A stretch of 49,956 bases of DNA from Prevotella sp. (lineage in GTDB: Bacteria > Bacteroidota > Bacteroidia > Bacteroidales > Bacteroidaceae). The stretch covers positions 1 to 49,956 of the forward strand of contig JAFUDJ010000034.1 in the NCBI GenBank assembly GCA_017459445.1. Reading direction: 5' to 3'. The notes beneath the pieces were generated by a model. It was not told the DNA's origin. It ran no database searches and saw only the letters and a program-made list of their open reading frames with translations. Every line of letters begins with the position of its first letter. The first letter of the stretch is position 1. Both the position numbers and the translations under genes were made by a program. Positions 40,005-48,290 of the stretch are shown piece after piece.

Positions 40005-40129
40005 GTTTCTCCGCTAAACGTACCAAGTTTCTCCGCTAAACCGGTTTCATTTCTCCGGTAAACGAAGGAAGTTTAGCGGAGAAACTGACCTCGTTTACCG
40101 GAGAAACTTGGTACGTTTACCGGAGAAAC
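40005..40129. repeat. 22-bp-period palindromic array
   Basis: GTTTCTCCG-type words start at 40005, 40027 and 40049 (22 apart). The centre GTTTAGCGGAGAAAC starts at 40071. The inverted word CGGAGAAAC ends at 40085, 40107 and 40129 (22 apart). Unit number, period and central palindrome match the array at 19391-19517, while the sequence is unrelated. It also lies in a divergent gap. Confidence 0.9.
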
Positions 40130-40307
40130 TGACAACTGTCTGACTTTCTTGTCGTTGCCATGCGGGATAAAAGGGGCCGCCAACTGCCATCAATCCGGGG
40201 CAAAAGGAGCATGGAGCGAGCTGCCGCCAGGCCGCAAAAAACGTTAATTATCCCTAAAATAACGGCCATCGGGCGCGGGTACAGGGCAAGAAGAGAAAGA
40301 AAATGTG

Positions 40308-40315
40308 TAAATTTG
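40308..40315 (+). promoter_or_regulatory. Putative promoter -7 element of parC
   Basis: TAAATTTG, 38 bases before the ATG at 40354; no good -33 TTTG at 19-20 bases. Confidence 0.45.
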
Positions 40316-40353
40316 CTGCGCTTATGAAAAGCTATCCATTAACCCGCTAACCT

Positions 40354-43071
40354 ATGGACGACGAGACAAGAGACGACATACAGGAAACACCGGACGTAAC
40401 AGACACTCCGGAAGAGAACGAGCAGCACTCCGACTACCAGCCGGTGAACCGGTTCGACGCGGCAGCCGTACACCACCTGTCAGGCATGTACCAGAACTGG
40501 TTCCTGGACTATGCGTCGTACGTCATTCTGGACCGCGCCGTGCCGCACATCGAGGACGGTCTGAAACCCGTGCAACGCCGCATCCTGCACTCGATGAAGC
40601 GCATGGACGACGGCCGATACAACAAGGTGGCCAACATCGTGGGCCACACTATGCAGTTCCACCCGCACGGCGACGCCAGCATCGGCGACGCACTGGTGCA
40701 GATGGGACAGAAGGACCTGCTCATCGACACGCAGGGCAACTGGGGCAACATCCTGACGGGCAACAAGGCCGCCGCACCGCGATACATCGAGGCACGCCTG
40801 TCGAAGTTTGCCCTGGACACGGTGTTCAACCCCAAGACGACGGAATGGCAGATGTCGTACGACGGGCGCAACAAGGAGCCCATCACGCTGCCCGTCAAGT
40901 TCCCGCTGCTGCTGGCACAGGGTGCCGACGGCATTGCCGTGGGCCTGTCGACGAAAATCCTGCCCCATAACTTCGTGGAGATTTGCGACGCCGCCATCAG
41001 CTACCTGCACGGCGAAGAGTTCCACCTGTACCCCGACTTCCCGACGGGCGGCAGCATCGACGTGTCGAAATACAACGACGGCCAGCGCGGCGGCGTGCTG
41101 AAGGTGCGCGCCAAAATCGAGAAGCTGGACCCGAAGACGCTCGTCATCCGCGAGATACCGTTCTCGAAAACCACCGAGACCATCATCGACTCCATCCTGA
41201 AAGCCGTCGAGAAGGGAAAAATCAAGGCCCGCCACGTGGAGGACCTGACGGCGGCAAAGGTGGAGATACAGGTGCAGCTGGCACCGGGCGTGTCGTCGGA
41301 CAAGACGCTCGACGCGCTGTTTGCCTTCTCGGACTGCGAAATCAACCTGTCGCCCAACTGCTGCGTCATCGAGGACAACAAGCCGAAGTTCCTGACCATC
41401 TCCGACGTGTTGCGCCACTCCACCGACCGCACCAAGGAACTGATACGTCAGGAGTTGGAGATTCGCAAGGGCGAGCTGCTGGAGCAGCTGCACTTCGCTT
41501 CGCTGGAGAAAATATTCATTGAGGAGCGCATCTACAAGGACAAGAAGTTCGAACAGGCACCGACCATCGACGCCGTCTGCGAGCACATCGACGAGCGACT
41601 GACGCCGTACTATCCGCAGATGGTGCGCGAGGTAACCAAGGACGACATCCTGCGACTGCTGGAAATCAAGATGCAGCGCATCCTGAAATTCAACAAGGAC
41701 AAGGCCGACGAGCTGATGGCCCGCATCAAGGCCGAGATAGAAGAGATAGACCGCGACCTCAACAACCTCACAGAGGTCACGGCGCAGTGGTTCCAGTTCC
41801 TGAAGGACAAGTACGGCAAGGAACATCCGCGCCTGACGGAAATCCGCAACTTCGACACCATCGAGGCCACGAAGGTGGTGGAGGCCAACCAGAAACTGTA
41901 CATCAACCGGCAGGACGGCTTCATCGGCACGGGACTGAAGAAGGACGAGTTCGTATGCAACTGCTCGGACATCGACGACATCATCCTGTTCTACAAGGAC
42001 GGCAAGTTCAAGGTGGTACGGGTGGCCGACAAGCTGTTTGTCGGCAAAAACATCATGTGGCTCGGCGTATTCAAGAAAAACGACCAGCGAACCATCTACA
42101 ACGCCGTGTACCGCGACGGCCGCAAGGGCTTCTACTACATCAAGCGCTTCAACGTGCCCAGCGTCACCCGCGACCGCGAATACGACCTGACGGCAGGCAC
42201 GGAGGGCTCGCGCGTGGTGTACTTCTCGGCCAATCCCAACGGCGAGGCGGAGGTCATCAAGGTGACACTGGACCCGGCACCGAAGCTGAAGAAGATTTTC
42301 TTCGACAAGGACTTCTCGGAGATTCTCATCAAAGGGCGCGGCGCCAAGGGCAACCTGCTGACGAAATACCAGATACACCGCATAGGACTGAAGAGCCACG
42401 GGCGCTCGACACTGGGCGGGCGCAAGGTGTGGTACGACCCCGACGTGAACCGCCTGAACTACGACGAGCACGGAATGCTGCTCGGAGAGTTCTTCGACGG
42501 CGACCAGATACTGGTCATCCTGAAGAACGGCGACTACTATCTGAGCGGCTTCGACGCCAATGTACACTTCGAGGACAACATTGCCCGCCTGGAGAAATAC
42601 CAGGCCGACAAGGTGTGGAGCTGCGTGCTCTACGACGCCGATAACCAGGGCTACCCCTACGTGAAGCGCTTCCTCATGGAAGCCTCGAAGCGCAAACAGA
42701 ACTACATAGGCGAGAACCCCAGCTCGCAACAGCTGCTACTGACCGACACACCCTACCCACGACTGCGGGTGACCTACGGCGGCAACGACGAGTTCCGGGG
42801 CAGCGAGGAGATTGATGCCGAGCAGTTTATCAGCGTCAAGGGCTATAAGGCCAAGGGCAAGCGGCTGACGACGTGGCAGGTTGCCGCCATCGAGGAGCTG
42901 GAGCCGACCCGTTTCCCGGAGGCCCCCGCCTCCCCCAGCCCCGACAGCGCCACCAGTGCCGACGAGTTCGGCTCGCCGGAAGAAGAGAACCTCGACCCTG
43001 ACGCCGGCAAGAGCCAGCAGCAGGTCCTGGACGAGCTGACCGGACAACTAAGCCTCTTCCCCGATGAGTGA
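40354..43071 (+). CDS. parC: DNA topoisomerase IV / gyrase-type subunit A
   Basis: 905 residues. Type IIA topoisomerase breakage-reunion subunit with catalytic Tyr144 in AAPRYIEARLS, the preceding HPHGDASIGDALV (quinolone-region equivalent), NFVEICDAAISYLHG and a beta-pinwheel-like C-terminal half. With ParE it decatenates daughter chromosomes. Sequence around RRILHSMKRMDDGRYNKVANIVGHTMQFHPHGD is the Bacteroidota ParC type rather than GyrA (no GyrA-box QRRGGRG seen). ParE is not in the window. N-terminal 30 and C-terminal 60 residues are acidic and poorly conserved. Confidence 0.93.
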   Translation: MDDETRDDIQETPDVTDTPEENEQHSDYQPVNRFDAAAVHHLSGMYQNWFLDYASYVILDRAVPHIEDGLKPVQRRILHSMKRMDDGRYNKVANIVGHTMQFHPHGDASIGDALVQMGQKDLLIDTQGNWGNILTGNKAAAPRYIEARLSKFALDTVFNPKTTEWQMSYDGRNKEPITLPVKFPLLLAQGADGIAVGLSTKILPHNFVEICDAAISYLHGEEFHLYPDFPTGGSIDVSKYNDGQRGGVLKVRAKIEKLDPKTLVIREIPFSKTTETIIDSILKAVEKGKIKARHVEDLTAAKVEIQVQLAPGVSSDKTLDALFAFSDCEINLSPNCCVIEDNKPKFLTISDVLRHSTDRTKELIRQELEIRKGELLEQLHFASLEKIFIEERIYKDKKFEQAPTIDAVCEHIDERLTPYYPQMVREVTKDDILRLLEIKMQRILKFNKDKADELMARIKAEIEEIDRDLNNLTEVTAQWFQFLKDKYGKEHPRLTEIRNFDTIEATKVVEANQKLYINRQDGFIGTGLKKDEFVCNCSDIDDIILFYKDGKFKVVRVADKLFVGKNIMWLGVFKKNDQRTIYNAVYRDGRKGFYYIKRFNVPSVTRDREYDLTAGTEGSRVVYFSANPNGEAEVIKVTLDPAPKLKKIFFDKDFSEILIKGRGAKGNLLTKYQIHRIGLKSHGRSTLGGRKVWYDPDVNRLNYDEHGMLLGEFFDGDQILVILKNGDYYLSGFDANVHFEDNIARLEKYQADKVWSCVLYDADNQGYPYVKRFLMEASKRKQNYIGENPSSQQLLLTDTPYPRLRVTYGGNDEFRGSEEIDAEQFISVKGYKAKGKRLTTWQVAAIEELEPTRFPEAPASPSPDSATSADEFGSPEEENLDPDAGKSQQQVLDELTGQLSLFPDE

Positions 43072-43088
43072 TGCGGGCTTCGCCCTAA

Positions 43089-43123
43089 TGAAAAGTGAAG
43101 AGTGAATAATGAAAAGTGAAAAT
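43089..43123 (+). repeat. Heptamer array containing the DUF3316 start codon
   Basis: TGAAAAG, TGAAGAG, TGAATAA, TGAAAAG, TGAAAAT at exact period 7. The DUF3316 ATG (43109-43111) is formed inside the array. Confidence 0.85.
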
Positions 43124-43936
43124 AGCATCAAGACAAGCCGGCAACAATGGATAGTGGCGCTACTGGTCACTATTCACTATGCACTATTCATTAGCCCCGC
43201 AGGGGCGCAAACCGTCATCACCCGCTCAACCATGGCCGGCATAGGCGGCAGCAACGTGCTGGACACCTACCTGTCGGACGAGAGATTCACGGGCTTCGGC
43301 GCCAGCTTCCTCTCCGCCGTGGAGCGGCAGAAGACGGACAGGCACTGGTCGACCGTGATAACGCACGAAGCCAACTTCGCAACGGTGAAGGACCGCGCCA
43401 ACACGCAGCACGAGCTGGAAGGGGCCTACAACCTGTACTGGGGACGGCTGCGCAGCTGGGAACTGATGGACGGACGGCTGCGGCTGCAAGCGGGCGGCAT
43501 GGCCAACGTCTCGCTGGGTGTCATCTACAACACGTCGAACGGCAACAACCCCGCCCAGGCACGGGCCCACCTGAACGTGATGCCGACGGGCGTGGCCAGC
43601 TATCGCTTCACTCTTTTCCACCGGCCCATGACGGCACGCTACGAACTGGCGCTGCCACTGGCGGGCATTCAGTTCTCGCCAAGCTACGGACAGTCGTACT
43701 ATGAGATATTCAACCGGGGCAACTACGACCACAACGTCGTGCCGACAACCTTCGTGTCGGCACCGGAATGGCGCCACATGCTGACACTCGACGCCAGCCT
43801 GTCGCGCAGAATCACCCTGCGCATCGGCTATCTGGGCAACATCCAGCAGGCCAAGGTGAACCACCTGCGCCAGCACATCTGGACGCACCGCTTCCTCATC
43901 GGTGTGACGAAACGGTTCAGCATCACACCAAGGTAG
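43109..43936 (+). CDS. DUF3316 family exported protein
   Basis: 275 residues. Signal peptide (about 1-34, core WIVALLVTIHYALFI, cleavage after PAGA). The mature part looks like a small outer-membrane beta-barrel: alternating strands, GFGASFLSAVERQ, VSLGVIYNTSNGNNPAQARAH and a C-terminal FLIGVTKRFSI. DUF3316 is confined to Bacteroidota and its role is unknown. The start codon lies in a heptamer array, and the signal-peptide core is encoded by four inverted heptamers (43167-43194). It follows parC at 37 bases and precedes the S41 gene at 81. Confidence 0.83.
   Translation: MKSENSIKTSRQQWIVALLVTIHYALFISPAGAQTVITRSTMAGIGGSNVLDTYLSDERFTGFGASFLSAVERQKTDRHWSTVITHEANFATVKDRANTQHELEGAYNLYWGRLRSWELMDGRLRLQAGGMANVSLGVIYNTSNGNNPAQARAHLNVMPTGVASYRFTLFHRPMTARYELALPLAGIQFSPSYGQSYYEIFNRGNYDHNVVPTTFVSAPEWRHMLTLDASLSRRITLRIGYLGNIQQAKVNHLRQHIWTHRFLIGVTKRFSITPR
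43167..43194 (+). repeat. Inverted heptamer array encoding a signal-peptide core
   Basis: TCACTAT (43167), TCACTAT, GCACTAT, TCATTAG at exact period 7. They are the reverse complement of the ATAGTGA/TGAATA words in the leader and encode VTIHYALFIS. Confidence 0.85.
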
Positions 43937-43937
43937 G

Positions 43938-44012
43938 AAGGCAAAAAGGTAAAAAAGTAAAAAGGTAAAAAAGAGAAAAAGTAAAAAGGTAAAACAAAAA
44001 GGCAGAAAAACA
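43938..44012 (+). repeat. 8-bp AAGGTAAA array in the S41 leader
   Basis: Consecutive 8-base units AAGGCAAA, AAGGTAAA, AAAGTAAA, AAGGTAAA, AAAGAGAA, AAAGTAAA, AAGGTAAA, followed by ACAAAAAGGCAG. It fills the gap from the DUF3316 stop to just before the ATG at 44018. Confidence 0.88.
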
Positions 44013-44017
44013 ATAGA

Positions 44018-45058
44018 ATGATACAAGCGCTTACATCCCCGATTATCAAACAGGTAAAGGCTTTACCTGCCTATCTGTTTGCCTTTCTACTTCTGGGTTG
44101 CGTCAATAACGAGGAACGCGACGACACGCCCACGGGAAACTTCGAGGCGCTGTGGCACATCATCGACGAGCACTACTGCTTCTTCGACTACAAGCAACAG
44201 GAGTACGGACTCGACTGGAACGACGTCTATCAGAAATATAAGGTACGCGTGCACGACAAAATGAACAGCCGGCAGCTGTTCGAGGTGTGCTGCGACATGC
44301 TGAGCGAGCTGCGCGACGGACACGTCAACCTGGCCAACTCGATGGACTACGGGCGCTACTGGACCTGGCAGGAGGCATTCCCCAAGAACTTCAGCGACAC
44401 GCTGTCGCGCCACTATATGGGCACCGACTACATGATAGCGGGCACGCTGGGCTACCGCGTGCTGGACGACAACATAGGCTACGTGCGCTGCGCCACGTTT
44501 GAAACCGCCATCGGCGAAGGCAACCTGGACGACGTTCTGTCATACCTTGTCCTATGCCGGGGACTCATCATCGACATCCGCAACAACGGCGGCGGCGACC
44601 TCACCATGGCTGAACGACTGGCGGGGCGCTTCGTACAGGAGCGGACGCTGGTAGGATACATGCAGCACAAGACGGGAAGGGGACACGGCGACTTCTCCGG
44701 CATGGAGCCTATTTACCTCGACCCGTCCAGCAATATCCGATGGCACAAGCCCGTGTGCGTGCTCACCAACCGCTCCGTCTACAGCGCCGCCAACGAGTTC
44801 GTAGCCATGATGCGCGCGCTGCCCGGCGTCTGCATCGTAGGCGACAGGACGGGAGGCGGCAGCGGCCTGCCCATGAACAACTCGCTGCCCAACGGCTGGA
44901 GCGTGCGCTACTCGGCATGCCCCCTGTACGATGCGCAGCGGCAGCACATAGAATTCGGCATCGAGCCCGACATTCATGCCGAACTGACGGACGCCTCAAC
45001 GGCCAAAAACAAGGACGACATCATTGAGACAGCAAGAAATTATCTCACAAGCAAATAA
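44018..45058 (+). CDS. S41 family C-terminal processing peptidase, lipoprotein
   Basis: 346 residues. Signal peptide with lipobox LLLGC (Cys28). S41 core: ELRDGHVNL (about 88-96), LIIDIRNNGGGDLTMAERLAG, catalytic serine in NRSVYSAANEF and the following GDRTGGGSGLPM; the lysine of the Ser/Lys dyad is not clear to me. The PDZ domain of classical Ctp proteases is absent or very short. Probably a periplasmic or surface tail-specific protease, substrate unknown. Signal-peptide codons from 44064 (TACCTGCC, TATCTGTT, TGCCTTTC, TACTTCTG) have an exact 8-base period, the inverse of the leader array. Confidence 0.87.
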   Translation: MIQALTSPIIKQVKALPAYLFAFLLLGCVNNEERDDTPTGNFEALWHIIDEHYCFFDYKQQEYGLDWNDVYQKYKVRVHDKMNSRQLFEVCCDMLSELRDGHVNLANSMDYGRYWTWQEAFPKNFSDTLSRHYMGTDYMIAGTLGYRVLDDNIGYVRCATFETAIGEGNLDDVLSYLVLCRGLIIDIRNNGGGDLTMAERLAGRFVQERTLVGYMQHKTGRGHGDFSGMEPIYLDPSSNIRWHKPVCVLTNRSVYSAANEFVAMMRALPGVCIVGDRTGGGSGLPMNNSLPNGWSVRYSACPLYDAQRQHIEFGIEPDIHAELTDASTAKNKDDIIETARNYLTSK

Positions 45059-45096
45059 TTTTTATTTTTTATTTTCTATATTTTGTTTTTTATTCG

Positions 45097-45104
45097 TACC
45101 TTTG
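45097..45104 (+). promoter_or_regulatory. Promoter -7 element for tRNA-Leu and purB
   Basis: TACCTTTG about 75 bases before the tRNA; T-rich sequence upstream but no TTTG at the proper distance. Confidence 0.6.
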
Positions 45105-45178
45105 CATCCGCAAAACACCAAACAGCAAATGGCAAACGCAAAATCGTAAACAACAAATGCATAAATGGAAATAAACAG

Positions 45179-45260
45179 GCGCCTGTGGCGGAATTGGTAG
45201 ACGCGTTAGACTTAGGATCTAATGTTTCACGGCGTGCAGGTTCGAGTCCTGTCAGGCGCA
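45179..45260 (+). tRNA. tRNA-Leu (anticodon TAG)
   Basis: 82 bases. Acceptor stem GCGCCTG (45179-45185) pairs with CAGGCGC (45253-45259), discriminator A. Anticodon stem TTAGA/TCTAA with loop CTTAGGA gives TAG at 45213-45215. Long variable arm of class II type and T-loop GTTCGAGTC. CCA is not encoded. Read CTN, mainly CTA. It shares a transcript start region with purB. Confidence 0.96.
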
Positions 45261-45328
45261 CAAGTTTCCAAAAAGAAGCAAGACATATAGCTATATATAA
45301 TAAGGTATTAGAGAGAACAAGAGAAAAA

Positions 45329-46678
45329 ATGGAACTGGATGTATTGACAGCCGTCTCGCCTATTGACGGCCGTTACAGGAGCAAGACACAAGCCCTGGCA
45401 GGATATTTTTCCGAATACGCACTCATCCGCTACCGGGTACGCGTGGAGATAGAGTACTTTATAGCACTCTGTGAGCTACCCTTGCCACAACTGGAAGGCT
45501 TCGACCACAGCCTGTTTGAACCGCTGCGCGACATCTACCGCCGGTTTTCCGAGCAGGATGCACAGCGCGTGAAGGACATCGAGGCGGTGACCAACCACGA
45601 CGTGAAGGCCGTGGAATACTTCATCAAGGAGCAGATTGACGTGCTCGGCGGCTTCCCCGCCGAGGCCAAGGAGTTCATTCACTTCGGCCTTACCTCGCAA
45701 GACATCAACAACACCAGCGTCCCCTTGTCTGTCAAGGAGGCCTTGGAGGAGGTGTACTGCCCCATGATAGAGGAACTGATAGAACAGCTGAACGACTATG
45801 CCGAGCAGTGGAAGCAGGTGCCGATGCTGGCCAAGACACACGGGCAACCGGCTTCGCCGACCCGCCTGGGCAAGGAAGTCATGGTGTACGTCTACCGGCT
45901 GGAGGAACAGCTGAGAGCTTTGAAAGACACGCCCGTCACGGCAAAATTCGGCGGCGCCACCGGCAACTATAATGCACACCATGTGGCATATCCGCAATAC
46001 GACTGGCGCGAGTTCGGCAACCGCTTCGTGTCAGAGAAACTGGGACTGGAACGCGAGCAATGGACCACGCAGATATCCAATTACGACTGGCTGGGCGCCA
46101 TTTTCGACGCGATGCGCCGCATCAACACCGTCATCATCGACCTGGACCGCGACTTCTGGATGTATATCTCCATGGAGTATTTCAAGCAGAAAATCAAGCA
46201 GGGCGAGGTGGGTAGCAGTGCCATGCCGCACAAAGTGAACCCGATAGACTTCGAGAATTCTGAAGGCAACCTGGGAATGGCAAACGCCATCTTGGCATTT
46301 CTGGCACAGAAATTGCCTGTCAGCAGACTGCAGCGCGACCTGACCGACTCGACGGTGCTGCGCAATGTCGGGGTTCCTATGGGACATGCCCTGATAGCCA
46401 TGCAAAGCACGCTGAAGGGATTGCGCAAGCTGATTCTCAACGAAGCAAAGCTGCAACAGGACCTTGACAATACATGGGCCGTGGTGGCAGAAGCCATTCA
46501 AACCATCCTGCGCCGTGAGGCATACCCCAACCCCTACGAGGCACTGAAGGCGCTGACACGCACCAATGAACAGATGACCGAAGAGACTATCCACGCCTTT
46601 ATCCGGCAACTGAACGTCAGCCCCGAGGTGAAGGAAGAACTCATGGCCATCACGCCCAGTAACTACACGGGCATGTAG
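45329..46678 (+). CDS. purB: Adenylosuccinate lyase
   Basis: 449 residues from ATG 45329. Fumarase/aspartase family; cleaves SAICAR and adenylosuccinate in purine synthesis. Blocks: start LTAVSPIDGRYRSK, KEFIHFGLTSQDINNTSV, KTHGQPASPTRLGKE, and the signature GSSAMPHKVNPIDFENSEG. The frame is open back to 45083 but would then include the tRNA, so the ATG at 45329 is the start. An AT-rich TATATAATAAGGT word lies in its leader (45293-45305). Confidence 0.95.
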   Translation: MELDVLTAVSPIDGRYRSKTQALAGYFSEYALIRYRVRVEIEYFIALCELPLPQLEGFDHSLFEPLRDIYRRFSEQDAQRVKDIEAVTNHDVKAVEYFIKEQIDVLGGFPAEAKEFIHFGLTSQDINNTSVPLSVKEALEEVYCPMIEELIEQLNDYAEQWKQVPMLAKTHGQPASPTRLGKEVMVYVYRLEEQLRALKDTPVTAKFGGATGNYNAHHVAYPQYDWREFGNRFVSEKLGLEREQWTTQISNYDWLGAIFDAMRRINTVIIDLDRDFWMYISMEYFKQKIKQGEVGSSAMPHKVNPIDFENSEGNLGMANAILAFLAQKLPVSRLQRDLTDSTVLRNVGVPMGHALIAMQSTLKGLRKLILNEAKLQQDLDNTWAVVAEAIQTILRREAYPNPYEALKALTRTNEQMTEETIHAFIRQLNVSPEVKEELMAITPSNYTGM

Positions 46679-46785
46679 GCAGAATAACAGAATACCAAAA
46701 TATCGACAAAAAAAGAAAATAACAAGCAACACAAAAAGAGGAGCCGTGAGGCCCTTGAAAATAAAAACAAAAAGAAAACACAACT

Positions 46786-48255
46786 ATGGAACTTGAGAAT
46801 GCAACGCCAAACTTCGACCAAGAGCCGAAGAGCGAGAAGAAACAGGGAGAACAGGCTGCTGAGCAGCAGTCAACCACCAGCCACGAGAGCGGCTATCAGG
46901 GTTATCGCCAAGGACGTTCACCGCGTCCGCGTATCCATCAGCAGACACGTCCCTACAACCAGGGAGGCTACAACCACAATCAGAATCAGGACGAGGGTGG
47001 CTTCCGTCCCGAGGGTTTTGGTGCCGGTCTACAGAGCGGCATGTCCCAGCGTGGCGGCTATCGGCCTCATAACTATAACAACGAGGGCGGCTATCGGCCC
47101 CGCCAGCAGTATGGACAGCAGGGCGGTTTCCGCCCGCGCTATAACCAGCAGCAGGACGGTGAGGGCGGCTACCAGCCCCGCCAGCAATACGGACAGCAGC
47201 AAGGAGGCTACCGTCCTCGCCAGCAATATGGACAGCAGGGCGGCTATCGCCCGCGCTACAACCAGCAGCAGGACGGCGAGGGTGGCTATCAGCCCCGCCA
47301 GCAAAACGGCGCGCCCCGCTTCGACCAGTGGTCGAAGAACGGACAGCAGGGCGGCTATCGCCCGCGCCAGCAGTATGGACAGCAATACGGTCCCCAGGGC
47401 GGCTACGGTCAGCAGCGCCAAGGCGGCTATGGCTCACAGCGCGGCGGCTACAAGCAGAAGCGCGGCAACTACGACCCCAATGCCAAGTACTCTTTGAAGA
47501 AGCGTATAGAATATAAGGAGGAGAATTACGACCCCAACGAGCCGATTCGCCTGAACAAGTTCCTGGCTAATGCCGGTGTTTGCAGCCGCCGCGAGGCTGA
47601 TGAGTTCATCCAGGCCGGCGTCGTCACTGTCAATGGCAATGTCGTAACGGAGCTGGGCACGAAGGTGTTGCGCACCGATGAGGTGATGTTCCACGAGCAG
47701 CCCGTCACCATGGAGAAAAAGGTCTATGTGCTGCTGAACAAGCCGAAGGACTATGTCACCACCAGCGACGACCCCCAGCAGCGCAAAACCGTCATGGACC
47801 TAGTGAAGGGAGCATGCCCCGAGCGCATCTATCCCGTAGGACGGCTGGACCGCAACACTACTGGTGTACTGCTCCTGACCAATGACGGCGACCTGGCCTC
47901 GAAGCTGACTCACCCGAAATTCCTGAAGAAGAAAATCTACCATGTATATCTGGACCATAACGTGACGGCTCACGACATGCAGCAGATTGCCGAGGGCATC
48001 ACACTGGACGACGGCGACATCAAGGCTGATGCCATTGAGTATGCAGACCCCGTGGACAAAAAGCAGGTGGGCATTGAGATTCACTCAGGCAAGAACCGCA
48101 TCGTGCGACGCATCTTCGAGAGCCTTGGATACAAGGTAACGAAGCTTGACCGTGTGCAGTTTGCCGGACTAACAAAGAAGAATGTACGCCGTGGCGACTG
48201 GCGCTACCTCACTGAGGAGGAGGTTGACCGCCTGCGCATGGGAGCGTATGAGTAA
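46786..48255 (+). CDS. RluB-type 23S rRNA pseudouridine synthase with Gln/Gly/Arg-rich N-terminus
   Basis: 489 residues. Residues 1-235 are low complexity: about a dozen units of GGYRPRQQYGQQ and GGYRPRYNQQQDGE, rich in Gly, Gln, Arg, Tyr, like RGG or prion-like RNA-binding tails. Then an S4 domain (about 251-310, IRLNKFLANAGVCSRREADEFI) and the RsuA/RluB catalytic domain with GRLDRNTTGVLLLTNDGDL (catalytic Asp about 355), ending RRIFESLGYKVTKLDRVQFAGL. It isomerises a uridine in 23S rRNA. N-terminal extensions of this kind occur in Bacteroidota RluB proteins. It ends three bases into the asnS leader array. Confidence 0.9.
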   Translation: MELENATPNFDQEPKSEKKQGEQAAEQQSTTSHESGYQGYRQGRSPRPRIHQQTRPYNQGGYNHNQNQDEGGFRPEGFGAGLQSGMSQRGGYRPHNYNNEGGYRPRQQYGQQGGFRPRYNQQQDGEGGYQPRQQYGQQQGGYRPRQQYGQQGGYRPRYNQQQDGEGGYQPRQQNGAPRFDQWSKNGQQGGYRPRQQYGQQYGPQGGYGQQRQGGYGSQRGGYKQKRGNYDPNAKYSLKKRIEYKEENYDPNEPIRLNKFLANAGVCSRREADEFIQAGVVTVNGNVVTELGTKVLRTDEVMFHEQPVTMEKKVYVLLNKPKDYVTTSDDPQQRKTVMDLVKGACPERIYPVGRLDRNTTGVLLLTNDGDLASKLTHPKFLKKKIYHVYLDHNVTAHDMQQIAEGITLDDGDIKADAIEYADPVDKKQVGIEIHSGKNRIVRRIFESLGYKVTKLDRVQFAGLTKKNVRRGDWRYLTEEEVDRLRMGAYE

Positions 48256-48290
48256 TTGACAATTGACAATTGATATTGATAATTGATAAT
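48256..48290 (+). repeat. Heptamer array forming the asnS leader
   Basis: TTGACAA (48256), TTGACAA, TTGATA (six bases), TTGATAA, TTGATAA, then TG: nearly exact period 7 filling the whole gap between the pseudouridine synthase stop and the asnS ATG, which is formed by the end of the array. Confidence 0.85.

Larger units (their letters stand above)
39842..40353. other. Divergent intergenic region glyS/parC
   Basis: About 510 bases without a gene. Contents: glyS promoter element, an AT-rich word ACATTATTTAATATAATAAG (39910-39929), the 22-bp palindromic array (40005-40129), then about 170 bases with no structure I recognise, and the parC -7 element. Confidence 0.75.

Noticed and set aside
40480-42729. 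749-codon minus-strand frame opposite parC
   Set aside because: Long only because of the GC-rich codon pattern of parC on the other strand; no start context or known motif.
43226-44026. 266-codon minus-strand frame opposite DUF3316
   Set aside because: Its apparent signal peptide (poly F/L/Y) is only the 8-bp leader array of the S41 gene read backwards; the rest is antisense to a supported gene.
45083-45328. Upstream extension of purB
   Set aside because: It would place the tRNA-Leu gene inside the protein; the conserved N-terminus LTAVSPIDGRYRS begins just after ATG 45329.
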